Below, piece by piece: positions 35,516-46,931 of a stretch of DNA of 64,000 bases. Positions within the stretch are counted from its first letter, which is position 1, and each line of letters begins with the position of its first letter. The stretch comes from Aralia elata (taxonomy: Eukaryota > Streptophyta > Magnoliopsida > Apiales > Araliaceae): the NCBI GenBank assembly GCA_034770075.1, contig CM068384.1:96622720-96686719 (forward strand), given 5' to 3'. A model generated the notes under the pieces. The model ran no database searches, was not told the origin of the DNA, and saw only the letters and a program-made list of their open reading frames with translations. Made by a program: the position numbers and the translations under genes.

Positions 35516-35870
35516 AACTAAAAAGCAGGATTAAAAATAAGATGCACTAATTTGTGACACTCCCTCTTAGTGCATGCTTATAAGTCCAAGTGCATTTCTG
35601 AACTTTTCAAACTTGGCTTTAGCAAGAGCCTTTGTAAAGATATCTGCTACTTGATCTTCATTTCGGACTTCCATCAAACTGATTTCTCGTTGAAGAACCT
35701 TTTCTCTTATAAAATGATGTTGAACTTCTATATGTTTAGTGCGAGTATGAAACACTGGATTTTCAGCAAGTTTAATTGCACTTTGATTGTCACATTGAAT
35801 CGGAACAACATACTCAACATTTGCATAAATATCACCAACTAGAGACCTCAACCAAACACACTCCTGTGTT

Positions 35871-38800
35871 CAAGGGCGAAGCCAGGATTTTTTCCCGCCC
35901 TGGGCTAAGTACCAAATATATACACAAGAAATTGTCCCATGTATTATTCAATCATAAATTCAAAATCATACATAATAGTAAGGTTCAAAGGTACATAATA
36001 ATTAAAGAAAAAGGAAAACAAAACACACTATTTAAGTTGCATCCTTCTATGCTTTATAGAATAGAATTCGTCTATTATGGAATCTGAATCGATATCTTCA
36101 ACAAACTCTCGTTCAATGTAAATCATCATAGAATCTGCTATAAACTCCTCTTCCATTTTATTGCGAAGAACGGTTTTAACATGTTTCATAGCTGAAAATG
36201 CTCGTTCTGTCGTGGCAGTGGAAACAGGTAGAGTCAAAACAAGACGAATCAATCTATCAATCAAATTATAATGCTGCAACTTATTTGTTTCAACTAATCT
36301 GCGACACAATTCAGTAATGGTAGACATATTTTGAAAGCTATGATGATGGAGCACATCAATTTCATAATGATTCAGCTGACATCTCAAATAATGCATTTCT
36401 TGTTCACTGAAATCTTCTGGATAAAATTTCTCAGCAAGCTTGCAAATATCATCAACTTTGAATGATTTAAAGTTGTCCTTCGGCTTTAAAGCAGAGCTAA
36501 GTATAAGGAGTTCCACTGCTCCATCACTAAATCTCGAATTCAACTCTTCCTGCTGAAAATCTATTACTGAATTAAACACATCAAATTGATAGTGTTGGCA
36601 AATTGTTATCGATTCTTTTTGTTGGCATGAACGACCTGTAGCCCTTTTGTATAAAGCATTCATATCTGGTATGTCAATGTCATTTTGTGTGCAAACTGAT
36701 TGCACATGCTCAAGGAGATGATCAAATCCCTCTTCTCTCAAAGTGTGAAGTAGTGCTTTAGTAGTTGAGACTAGATCCATGACATTTACGATGTCAAGAG
36801 ATTTGTGCTGCAAAGCTCTACAAAGCAAATCAGTAATCCCCATGATTTTATGCATCATATATAGAGTGAAAATAAATTCAAAAGACATCTTTATGATCAA
36901 ACAACCACCAGCTTCTCCACGCATAGAGTTAAAGGATCCTTCTTCAACAATACTTTCAAGCACTGAAATAGTTGCACCATACATATCAATTAAGCTGCAA
37001 ATAGAATCAAAATGAGAGCTCCATCGAGTAGCTCCACTTCGATGTAGATTACCAATCTGATTAATGCCTCTACCAGTATCACGTTCACCAGAAGCTACCA
37101 TACGTGCAATTTCAATAGCTTGAGTAGAATGTAACTCAGTATGCCATTTGGGAGAAGCACCAATGAGGTTGATAATGGCTGTTAGTTTTGAAAAAAATTG
37201 CCAAACAAAAATCTCTTTTGCAGAAGCTGCAACTAATGCTAATTGTAGTCTGTGAGCAAAGCAATGTACATAATATGCGCATGGACAATCTTTAAGAAAT
37301 AGAGCTTGAAGTTCGTTCCAAGCACCGCGCATATTACTAGCACCATCATACCCTTGACCTCGCATATTAAGGATATGCAAATTATATCGAGCAAGGACAT
37401 TAATTATTTCTTTCTTCAATGTTGAAGCAGTAGTGTCTGAAACATGCACAATCTCAAAAAAACGCTCTCGTATGAAACCATGGCTGTCAACAAATCTTAA
37501 AACAATAGCCATCTGCTCTTTATTTGATGCATCTTTGGCTTCATCAACCAAAATACAAAACTTTGCATCTCCAACTTCTTCACGAATTTTTCTTCTAACT
37601 TTGTTTGCAAGAATATGCAAAATTTCTTTCTGGATAGTCGATGAAGTATATTTAGCATTTTTCGGAGCTTTCTCTAAGACTACATCACCAATGTTAACGC
37701 TCAATCGGCCCATAAGTTTTATCATCTCTATAAAATTACCACGATTGCTAGAAGTTGGAGATTTATCGTGACCTCTAAATGCACAAGCTTGCAAGCTAAG
37801 CCACTTTATACTCTCAATTGTTGCCGTAAGTCGCAACCGATTCTTCTGAACTTTTTCTAGAGTTTGTGCATTTAAAACTTTGTCAATATGTCCAGTTACT
37901 TTCATTAAGTCTTCAACACCTTTCACTGCATTCCTATGTGGTGAAGTAGGACCTCCCACATGCATCAAAAGTGCACATCTAACTCCATCATGAACCCTCT
38001 TCCAACTATTAAACCCTTCAGTAATGAATGTAGGATGAAGAGGCACTTTATTCTGAAAAACAAAGCATGGAAAACAAAATGCTGCATCCTTTGATGGAGA
38101 GTACTCTAACCAAGGAAATGATTCAAACCACGAATATTGAAATTTTCGATTTTGTGACCCTGATTTAGTCCTTCGGTACTCTACCAACTTAGGTTGATAC
38201 GGACCCATTTTGATATAAGTTCTCCTAATTTCATCCCGTTTGATTAACGGGATGTTGCCATATAGGGATCCGAATCCCAGGATCCCGTTCAAGAGTACTA
38301 AGATCAATTTCAACTCTTCGAAATTTGGAAAGGGGTGGTTGATGATTTGAGATATCACTAGTTGATGCACTTTCTCTTGGTTTAAAGAAAGAAAACAAAG
38401 TTTTTTCTCTCTTGCTTCCTTGATTTTCCATTGTGACTTATTCAAATTGAAAATCCCCAAAACCTAAAAATTCAGAAATTACCTTCAAAGTTTAAATAAA
38501 TCATGAATCTAAGATAAATATAAATCAATCAAATATCCCACAATTTCTACAAACATGAGAACTATTATTAACTAAGTACACTACAAGTCTACAATAATGA
38601 AAAATAACTTTCAATTTGATTTATTCTTTATTCTACTAAACTGGTATTACCTCAATTTTTGCCCCAATCTGTTGTAAATCCACAGGAGGAGGTTGCCAAG
38701 GCTTTTCCCCAAATTTGCCGAGAGAGAGAGAGAGAGCCAGATAGGGGATTTCAGATTTGGTAGTTTTTTTTCTTCTTCTTCTAGTTTGTATTTGTCGAGA

Positions 38801-39055
38801 GAGTCAGAGAGAGAGAAGAGGGGATTTGAGGGTTTTGTTTTTCCTTTGTCTATTCACTGTTGGCCGAAAGAGAGAGAAGAAGTGATTTGGGTTTTTCTTT
38901 CTTTTTTTTTGAACAGGGCAGGCTTATGGGTAATGGGCAGCCTTATGAGTTATGGGCAGCCTTATAAACAAACATATATTAATATATACTAAAGGTTTTT
39001 CAAAATAATCACCTGGGCTACGGCCCACCGTAGCCCCTACGTAGCTTCGCCCTTG
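35871..39055 (-). mobile_element. 3.2-kb hAT transposon, near-intact
   Basis: Termini are CAAGGGCGAAGCCAGGA (left) and, reverse-complemented, CAAGGGCGAAGCTACGT (right). Flanks CCTGTGTT (35863-35870) and CCTGCGTT (39056-39063) form an 8-bp target duplication with one mismatch. It inserted in the copia RNase H domain, between the codons around SSTEAEYMAA and ECVWLRSL. It contains a long transposase gene on the minus strand. Confidence 0.9.
36028..38431 (-). pseudogene. hAT transposase with TTF zinc finger, DUF4371 and hATC dimerisation domain, one frameshift
   Basis: From ATG 38431 the N-terminus reads TLFSFFKPRESAS and LSTLERDPGIRIPIWQHPVN. One extra base near 38243 (in a short A run) shifts it out of frame. 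From there to 36028 one uninterrupted frame continues with RDEIRRTYIKMGPYQPK, the TTF finger (WLEYSPSKDAAFCFPCFVFQ), the RNase-H-like core (ILVDEAKDASNKEQMA, GQGYDGASNMRG, HCFAHRLQLALVA) and hATC (LPVSTATTERAFSAMKHVKT). About 800 residues in total, the usual length. It would bind the terminal repeats and cut and paste the element. If the shift is a sequencing error or is bypassed, the gene is intact. Confidence 0.85.
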
Positions 39056-41470
39056 CCTGCGTTGCTGTAGAAGCTGCCATATACTCGGCCTCTGTGCTAG
39101 AAAGAGCAACACAAGGTTGCTTTTTACTGTACCATGAGACTGCTGCAGATCTAGAGCTAAAATAGTATCCCGTAGTCGAACATCGATCATTTACATCCCC
39201 AGCCTAATATACATCAGTAAACCCATGTAGCAGGAAATTTTCTCCTTTCTTATACATGAGACCATGCTCAAAAGTTCCTTTCACATAGCGTAGAACCCGT
39301 TTTGCAGCTTACAAATGAGGACTACACGGATTCTGCATAAACTGAGAAATTACACCAACAGAATATGCAATATCTGGCCTTATGATAGTTAAATAAATTA
39401 AACTACCAACAAGTTATCGAAACGTGATTGCATCTTTTAGAATTTTCCTTCATCCTTCTTTAATTTCAAATTAGGCTCCATTGGAGTTGACTTTATTTTC
39501 GACTCCCTCATGCCAAAAAGTTCTATCAACCTTTTAGCATAGCTCTTTTACGACACAAAATAGCCATCTTCTAGGCTCTGAACTTCTAAGCCAAGAAAGC
39601 ATCCTATTTCACCAAAATCTTTCATATCAAATCGAACTGATAAGTCATCCCGTAAGCGTGATATTTCAATATCATTGTCTCCAATGATGATCATATCATC
39701 TACATACAACAGTACCACCACTCGCCTTCCTGATTTAAGCTTTACAAACATATTGGAATCTGAATTTGATACCGTAAAACCACAAAACGTAAGATACTGA
39801 GAAATCTTTCCATACCAAGCGCGTGGAGCCTATTTCAAACCATATAGTGCCTTCTTTAGTCAACAAACATAACGAGGGAACTACTTAGAAATAAAAACTT
39901 GCGGCTGCTCCATGTACACATCACGATCTAGTTCACCATAAAGGAATGCATTCTTTACATCAAGTTGCCATAATTTCTAACTTTTATACGCTGCCAAGGA
40001 GACAAGTGTTCTCAACGTCACCATCTTTGCAACTGGACTAAATATTTCCTCGTAGTCTAGCCCATATCATTGTGAAAATCCACGAGCAACTAGACGAGCC
40101 TTGTGCTTGTCAATACTTCCATCTGACTCTTTTTTAACTTGTAAACCCATTTATAAGTTACTACTTCGTTGTCTTTAGGGTTAGGCACAAGTTCCCAGGT
40201 TTCATTCTTAATCAATGCTTCAACTTCTTCTTACATTGGAGATTCCTATTTAGTACTGCCTTTTGCTTCATCATAACATGATGGTTCGTTGTTGTTCATT
40301 TCACCTAGAAAGAAACATGAACTTACGAAAATCTGGTTTGCAGAGATGTCATAGTCCTTCAAGTAATCAGGTTGCCTTCGTGTTCTAGTTGATCTTCTCA
40401 AATCAGCTTGTAATTTCCCATCGCCTTTGGCAACTAATTGGAGTGTTTCTTCTATGGTTTCAACATTCCTCTTTGATCTAAAATCATCAGGTGACTCAAG
40501 CTGAGATAAATCTTCCTCTGATTTGTCAAGTGACTCGAGCTGGGATAAATCTTCCCCTGATTTGTCAAATTGCTCATCATCAACAATAGTTGGTATGGCT
40601 GCCCTTGATGAATCATAGTACAGAGATACCTCATCGAACACTATATTTCTTGATGTGATATATCTCTTAGTGTTTGGATCCATACACCTCCATCCTTTCC
40701 TGTTTGAGTCATAGCCTATAAACAGACATTTTTTTGCCTTGCAATCTAATTTAATTCTATCGCTTTTTGGAACATGAACATAACAAATAGAACCAAAAAT
40801 ATGAAAATATCCAACATCTAGTTTTACAATGTATAACAACTTAAAAGGAGATTTAGTACCTAACCGAGGAGGTAAACGATCGGTGACATGACAAACACAT
40901 TGCATAGCTTCCGCCCACAGTTCCCACGGAAGATTTTTGTCATGTAACCAAGATAAACTTACACTCGAAAGATGCATAATTTTCCTTTCAACAACGCTAT
41001 TTTGTTGTGGAGTGTTTGGACAAGACATTTGTCGCTTTATCCCTTTAACATCACAATGCTGGAAAAATTCTTTGGACATGAATTCCCCTCAATTATCGGT
41101 TCTTAAGCATCCAATCTTTGAGCCAAACTCCCTCTTAATAGTGCTCTCAAATTCCAGGAACTTTGTGAAGGCCTCATTTTTCTCATTCAATAAATACACC
41201 CAAGATGACCTTGAGAAATCATCAACAATCACCATTATGTAATGAAATCCGCTATAACTTGGAGTTTTAGTTGGTCACATCAAATCCGCGTGAACTAATT
41301 CAAATGGATTCTTCCTTCGATTTTTTGAATTGTTAAATGGAAGGACATGTGATTTTCTATATTGACAGCCTTGCAAACCACGCATTTGTTGACACCCTTC
41401 ATAACTGGAACACTATTAAGAAGCTTCTTTGAACAAATTTGTTACAACATTTGATAGCCCACGTGACCCA

Positions 41471-43463
41471 ATCATGCATGCCAGATTGATGTACTGTCAC
41501 TCAGACTAATGAAGATCTCATAGTACATCTGAAGCATCAAGTCCTAACAGAAATCACAGGGCAGCCCAAATATACACTCTACGATCCCATCACTCTACGG
41601 CATACACATGAGACAAGACCGTAGAGTAGGAAAGCACCAGCCAGATCAAGTGATCATAGAGTTAAGCCAAAGATAATAAAGATACTCTGACAGCCTAAAT
41701 GAAGCATCAGAAGATTATAGAGCAGTCCTCTATGACATAACAGCAGAGACAATATCTGAAGATTAAGTAGAACAGTCATCTACAACAAAGTGCTAAAACA
41801 TCAGAAGACCATAGAGCAATCCTCTATCACACAACAGCAAAGCTAACACCTTAAGAACATAGAGCAAACCTCTATGATAAGCACATTGTAGCAAAAGCTC
41901 AACAAGATCATGAACCTATACTCTGAGAACGTAAAGCTCAATGGAGATCACATAGCACAAGAGGCACAACTGCAGAATAGTAAGAAACATATTAAAGCGT
42001 AAAGCAAGTACAGTCAGCCACTCTACGAGCTCTAAGGCAGTGCACATGATGCATGATCTTAAGGCCACATTATGAAATGAGCAGATGACTCTATGATCAG
42101 AAGCAACAGGCTGAGTACTTAAAGAAGCAAAATAAGGAACCAATCTTAGTAGGGTTCAAACAACCATGTTTACTGCAGCAAAAGTCAGCACACATAACTC
42201 CACTACCTTGGTACTAGTTAATGGAAGCTGACTCAGATATCACTAGAAGACCTCAAGGAGTAAACTATTCATTGGTACAATAAAGAAGTCTACAAAAAGG
42301 AAATACTCTAACAAAAAGATTTGCAATGGGAAGCTAGCAACGGCAGGATTCCAAACGAAAAAGATTACGGAATCTATATATGGCAAAATGCATCAAGATT
42401 GAAAGACATGAGTGTGAATATGAGCAAGAACACCGACTGAACAAATCTGCTGAAAGCTTCACTGCAACATCAGAGGTATGTCGAAGTGCTAGCATATGAG
42501 CTAAGAGTCGAATGGCCAAGAAACCAAGATCAAGAGTAATTAGAGCTGAAAGAAAATCTAGAAAAGAGACTATGTGATCAATCATGAACACTCCAAGCTG
42601 AAGAGAAGAAGATATAGAACAGATTATGTACACAAGACAACCTGTGTTCCAAAGACTGCTAAGTACAAAGCATATGAAGAACTTAGTAGTACATCAAGAG
42701 AGATCATTTGTATCTGCTGAATACCAGAAGGAGAAGGGCATCAACGATAGACATCAGCAGCATCCAAAGATTGATCACAAACAGCTGCTAAGTACTTGAA
42801 GATGAAAGAGATCAAAGTTCATCTTAGCAGAACAACCCAACAACAAACAACACACCAAAGAGGGCGGAGCGTCCTTGTCTTAAGTGACTAAACCAAAGTC
42901 AAGTCTGCTGGACTTGCTGAGTACTGAAGGGTACAAGAGATTCTAAGGCTGCAAGTCTTAGTCTACAGAGTTCCAAGGCTGCTGGCTTTGAAGAGTTCTT
43001 AGTGAACTGGAGTTCCAAGTCTGCTGGACTTGAAGAGGGTCAGAGGATCCTTGTCCGAGGGACTAAAAACAACTCATGTCTACTGGACTTGAGGAGGATG
43101 GAGCGTCCTTGTCTTAGTGACTAAATTAGTAGATTCCTACTCGTTGAAGTAGAAGAGTGGAGTAGGAGTTATTCAGTCTCCGAACAACTTAAAACCTCCT
43201 GTGTTATTTACTTTATGTCTCTTACATTATGTACAATAACTGCTATATCTGCTAACAATTATATCGTAGATATAATCATTGAACTGAGATTATGTTTGTA
43301 TCTTTGAATGGGTTCTTAAAGTATATTCTGTTGTGCATGAATTGATTCTATTGATCATAACTGATATACTTTCGTAATAAAAGAAAAAAGTTTTAAAGGA
43401 TCTATTCAACCCCACTTTTAGATCTCTATTGTGTCCCCAGGAATTAACATAAAGGTTGTTAAT
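41471..43463 (+). mobile_element. Unidentified LTR-like segment with internal hairpin repeats
   Basis: No coding sequence. The right part reads TTCAACCCCACTTTTAGATC and ends GTGTCCCCAGG, reminiscent of the 3' end of SIRE-type copia LTRs, and is AT-rich with AATAAAAG near 43377. The left and middle parts carry repeated short hairpins (ATAGAGCAGTCCTCTAT) and AAGTCTGCTGGACTT words. It abuts the copia remnant on the left and a Tat/Athila gag on the right. I could not find target duplications. Confidence 0.4.
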
Positions 43464-43755
43464 TCAAATTAGGAGTTGCCAACTCCTTCAAAGTTCTATT
43501 GTTGTTTGCAGCAGCCATCTCTTCGTTTGATTCAGATTCAGTTAATGAGTTGTTGGAAAGCAATTCTAGTGTTATATTAAGGCCAGGTGATGGAACTTCA
43601 GTTTCTTCTGCAGTTGTATGCTGCACTCTACGATTCTGCTTCTTAAGCCTTTTTGTAGTTTTCTCAATCTCTGGATCAAAATTTAGACTACCAGATTGAG
43701 AAGATCAAGTCATAAACTAATAAAGAAACAAAGAATAAATCAAAACACTAATTGT
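43464..43755 (-). pseudogene. Tat/Athila-type gag N-terminus, truncated
   Basis: On the minus strand the frame reads NFDPEIEKTTKRLKK, AEETEVPSPGLNITLE and NNNRTLKELATPNLN, then a TAA where the family has Gln, then QPLC. This is the conserved gag start of Athila/Tat gypsy elements. It is cut at about 43464 by the LTR-like segment. Confidence 0.7.
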
Positions 43756-43778
43756 TCCCCGACAACGACGCCAAAATT
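43756..43778 (-). other. PBS of the Tat/Athila-type element
   Basis: The minus strand reads TTTTGGCGTCGTTGTCGGGG, close to the TGGCGCCGTTGTCGGGG site that follows the LTR in Tat/Ogre elements. Confidence 0.7.
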
Positions 43779-43785
43779 TGGGAGC

Positions 43786-44474
43786 TGTCGTCAGTGGCGC
43801 CAAAAATAAAACCTTACTTAACTCTACGAACTCTAAACTTAAACACAGTATAACAGAAGCAAGGATCGATCCCATAGAGAATAATGTTGATTTTTAATTT
43901 ATCCTAATGCTTCTAACAGTTTTAACAGTAAATAAAAGGTTGGGGGTTTTAAATTTATTTAACTAATTAACAAGAACAAATTTAAAATAATAAAATTAAG
44001 CAGTGAATTAAAACTTCAGTTTTCCAGTTCAGTTTCACCTTCTCACAGTAATAGATCAATTAAGTATAACAATTACAAGTGAAAGTATTTATAGATAAAT
44101 CTCTAAAGCTTAGAAGAATTTTAATCCAATTCTACTTCGGAAGTCTTCACTTTGCAAGTATGGTAGGATTCTAAATCCTTCTCAATCTCTGAAATCCAGC
44201 TTAAAGCAGCTTTCTTATCAAATTAGATTTTAATTTCCAAATCCAAGTCTTCCTCAGTTTTTTTTTCAGTTCAATTCAGTTTCCATATTCGAACTTCAAC
44301 TCAGATTCCATATCAAACTCTACTTCCCATAGTTAGAGATACTTTCCATGTAAGATTGTAATCCCATCTCCAAATCCTCGTAGGAATAGAACTCCAGCAC
44401 TCTAATACTCCAAATCCTACTAAGAATAGGAATCCTGCAAAATCGACCAAAATCGTAGAGTAATACTCCGCACT
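43786..44474 (-). repeat. LTR of the Tat/Athila-type element, PBS-proximal part
   Basis: The minus strand ends ...TCTATGGGATCGATCC...GGCGCCACTGACGACA, typical of this group. The LTR is split by the Tekay element at 44475-55105 and continues at 55111-55549. The part near 44454 contains ATCGTAGAGTAA, shared with the other half. Confidence 0.65.
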
Positions 44475-46478
44475 TGTGACGCCCCCAAATTCGGGTTACC
44501 TCAAACCGCACAGAGTTGGTGCTCACTATCTACACATAACTAATTTCTACCAATAAACAAAAGATTTAAATAAATAAACCGAATAATAAAAACATCTCCC
44601 ATTAAAGGGTTACATAGTTTATCAAAATAAGTCCCAGGCTTTCTAACCTTTATTACAAACTTAAATGCGGAAACAAAATAACTTAATAAGTCTTAAATTA
44701 CAAAACCATATAAATAAAAGTAAACAATTTCTCTAGATTAAGCAAATCATCGTCATTTGTTCATCTTTCCTTTTCCTTTACTAGTGGACGGCTCGCCCGT
44801 CCTCTCAACTCTAGCTGCAAGGGTTTAAAATGCAAGGGTGAGCAAAACAAATGCCCACCAAGATAGCAATAACATTTATAGTAATAACTGATTTTGACAA
44901 TGGAATCTTCTTTGATAATATTAGATAAGATTGAAACATTTGAAAGCTCAGTTGAATAAGCAAATGAAATTAACATCAAGATTTACTGAGGGTCGCAAGA
45001 CCACGAACCATGTCCTAGGTTAACAGTTATTTCCTGTAACCTTAAACAGTTTATAAAACTATAACAGGACTAACCGTCTTGTACTCAAGGTGATCAGCCT
45101 CTCGTACAATGAATTGTGCACAACCATTCAACGCTATTGCGTAATTGATCCCCTAAACTAGGGTTGTTTATCTCAGTTTTAACAATCGAGTCCTTACCAA
45201 AGTAAGTTTGGTTTGGATTACAATAAGTTCTGAAATTAAGAATGTTCAACAACTACGAACTTGAACAATATAAATTAAGAATATAGAACATCAACAACGA
45301 TATACAATGAACAACTATTGTATATCAAGGCATTAAACAACGACAACAATGTATAGAACAACTATCTTTGTAACATCAATGGAAATACAACTTTAACTTG
45401 TATAGAAAAGAATATCGATAAGGAACTTGCACAATATAAGGAGTGAAGTTCAGAAACTTGCTCAATAGAAACAAGGTTAGGAAACTTGCACAATATGAAA
45501 TAAGGATAAGAAACTTGCCTCGTGCGTAGATTTCCTAATTACAACTCACGTATGTTAAACAACCTACACATTCAGATCACATGGATATCGCAATTAGTTT
45601 TACAACAATATTCATTAACCGCTCACATTACCGATTACGTTTATCCCAAACGTTATCTCTTATTAAAACTTAGGTAACACATATCGTTATTATCAAACAG
45701 TTTACACACAAGGTCTTCATTCATTCACATAAGTGTCCAAATATTTGGAAATTCATTTCATTAGTTTTACATTAACATCCCAAGTAGGAATTCTGCTCTT
45801 TCTGCTCCTTAGAAATATACTAATTCGGACATGGTAACCTGTCTTGTTGCATCAAAAAAAATTAAGCTAAAGCAGACCATGAAAAACAACGTAAAACAAA
45901 AGTCTATTTCTTTTCATGCATTTACACGGATTCTACCAACAGAAAATCATTCACAGATGCTATATACCAGATCATATACACTTAACATTATATATAATCA
46001 ACATATTATCAATCCTATCCATTTAGTTCATCAAAAATTATCACATAAAAGTGAATTTTAAGAAATATAACTTAAAGACTAGGAATTAGATTATTACTTC
46101 CTCCTTCCACAAAGACTCTTGCTCTAAAAGAAGAAGGAAAAAAAAACTCCAGGACTACTTCTTATGTACTTCTTCATTTGGCTAATAGTTATGCAATTAA
46201 AATACTGCACCCACTGAAAAAAACGTAAGTCTACTTGAATTCAAGTCCAACAGTTACAATCAATATTGCTGCTACAGTTTCAATTACCCACATGCAAGAC
46301 TAATCACATTACCCATTATATAAAAGAAAAACATAACATACTCATACTAATGGTTATGTACTTAAATAATATAATAATTACCCCACTAATAACGTAAGCT
46401 TATTATGCTATATCCTTTAGTTACAAATTTCTAACATGCATTGAGTTTGTTTCCTGAATTCGCTAGTTAATATATATA

Positions 46479-46562
<84 letters not shown>

Positions 46563-46821
46563 TAAAGTTAATAAGATTCATGCTTAATGAATGTTGATTC
46601 ATTCCAGGATTAATTAAACTTATTTTATTAGTAAAATCAATTAAACTTTACTAGTGAAATGCATCTCAATTATTAAAACTATCTATCAAATTGTAACACT
46701 TAATTAAGCCATAACAACCAACATCGAATATTTATTAATTTATTGAATAAAATAAATCAATTAAAATATATATTTAACTCAATAAATATTTTATTAAATC
46801 ATGAAAATTACATTCGTTACA
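44475..46821 (-). repeat. 3' LTR of the Tekay element
   Basis: Reads TGTAACGAATGT...GGGGGCGTCACA on the minus strand. It carries a (TA)n(TG)n microsatellite at about 46485-46561. The ORF-like peptide at 44761-44979 is present in both LTRs and has no recognised domain. Confidence 0.95.
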
Positions 46822-46835
46822 TCCTTCCCTCCTTA
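46822..46835 (-). other. Polypurine tract of the Tekay element
   Basis: The minus strand reads AAGGAGGGAAGGA immediately before the 3' LTR start at 46821, the normal place for plus-strand priming. Confidence 0.85.
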
Positions 46836-46931
46836 AAAGAATTCTGTCCTCAGAATCACAACGCAATTATTTCGATCACACCTTTCTCCCCTTCTTAATA
46901 GGATTCTGTCCCCAGAATCATAGAAGTAGGA

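Larger units (their letters stand above)
35567..41470 (-). pseudogene. Ty1/copia pol (integrase, RT, RNase H), split by a hAT element and decayed
   Basis: Order on the minus strand: GAG-pre-integrase remnant near 41250-41470, integrase (SCPNTPQQNSVVERK, with SFGSICYVHVPK-type region) at 41079-40246, RT pieces at about 40200-39400 with LLYVDDMIIIGDND at 39694-39720, then RNase H reaching SSTEAEYMAA near 39070. The hAT element 35871-39055 interrupts it. RNase H resumes at 35862 (VVPIQCDNQSAIKLAENPVF, HIEVQHHFIREKV, EDQVADIFTKAL). Several stops (for example SDN-stop-GEF near 41090) show it is dead. Confidence 0.85.

Noticed and set aside
44761..44979. 72-codon frame present in both Tekay LTRs
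   Set aside because: The duplicate at 53057-53275 shows it is LTR sequence; no domain and no sign of being expressed as protein.
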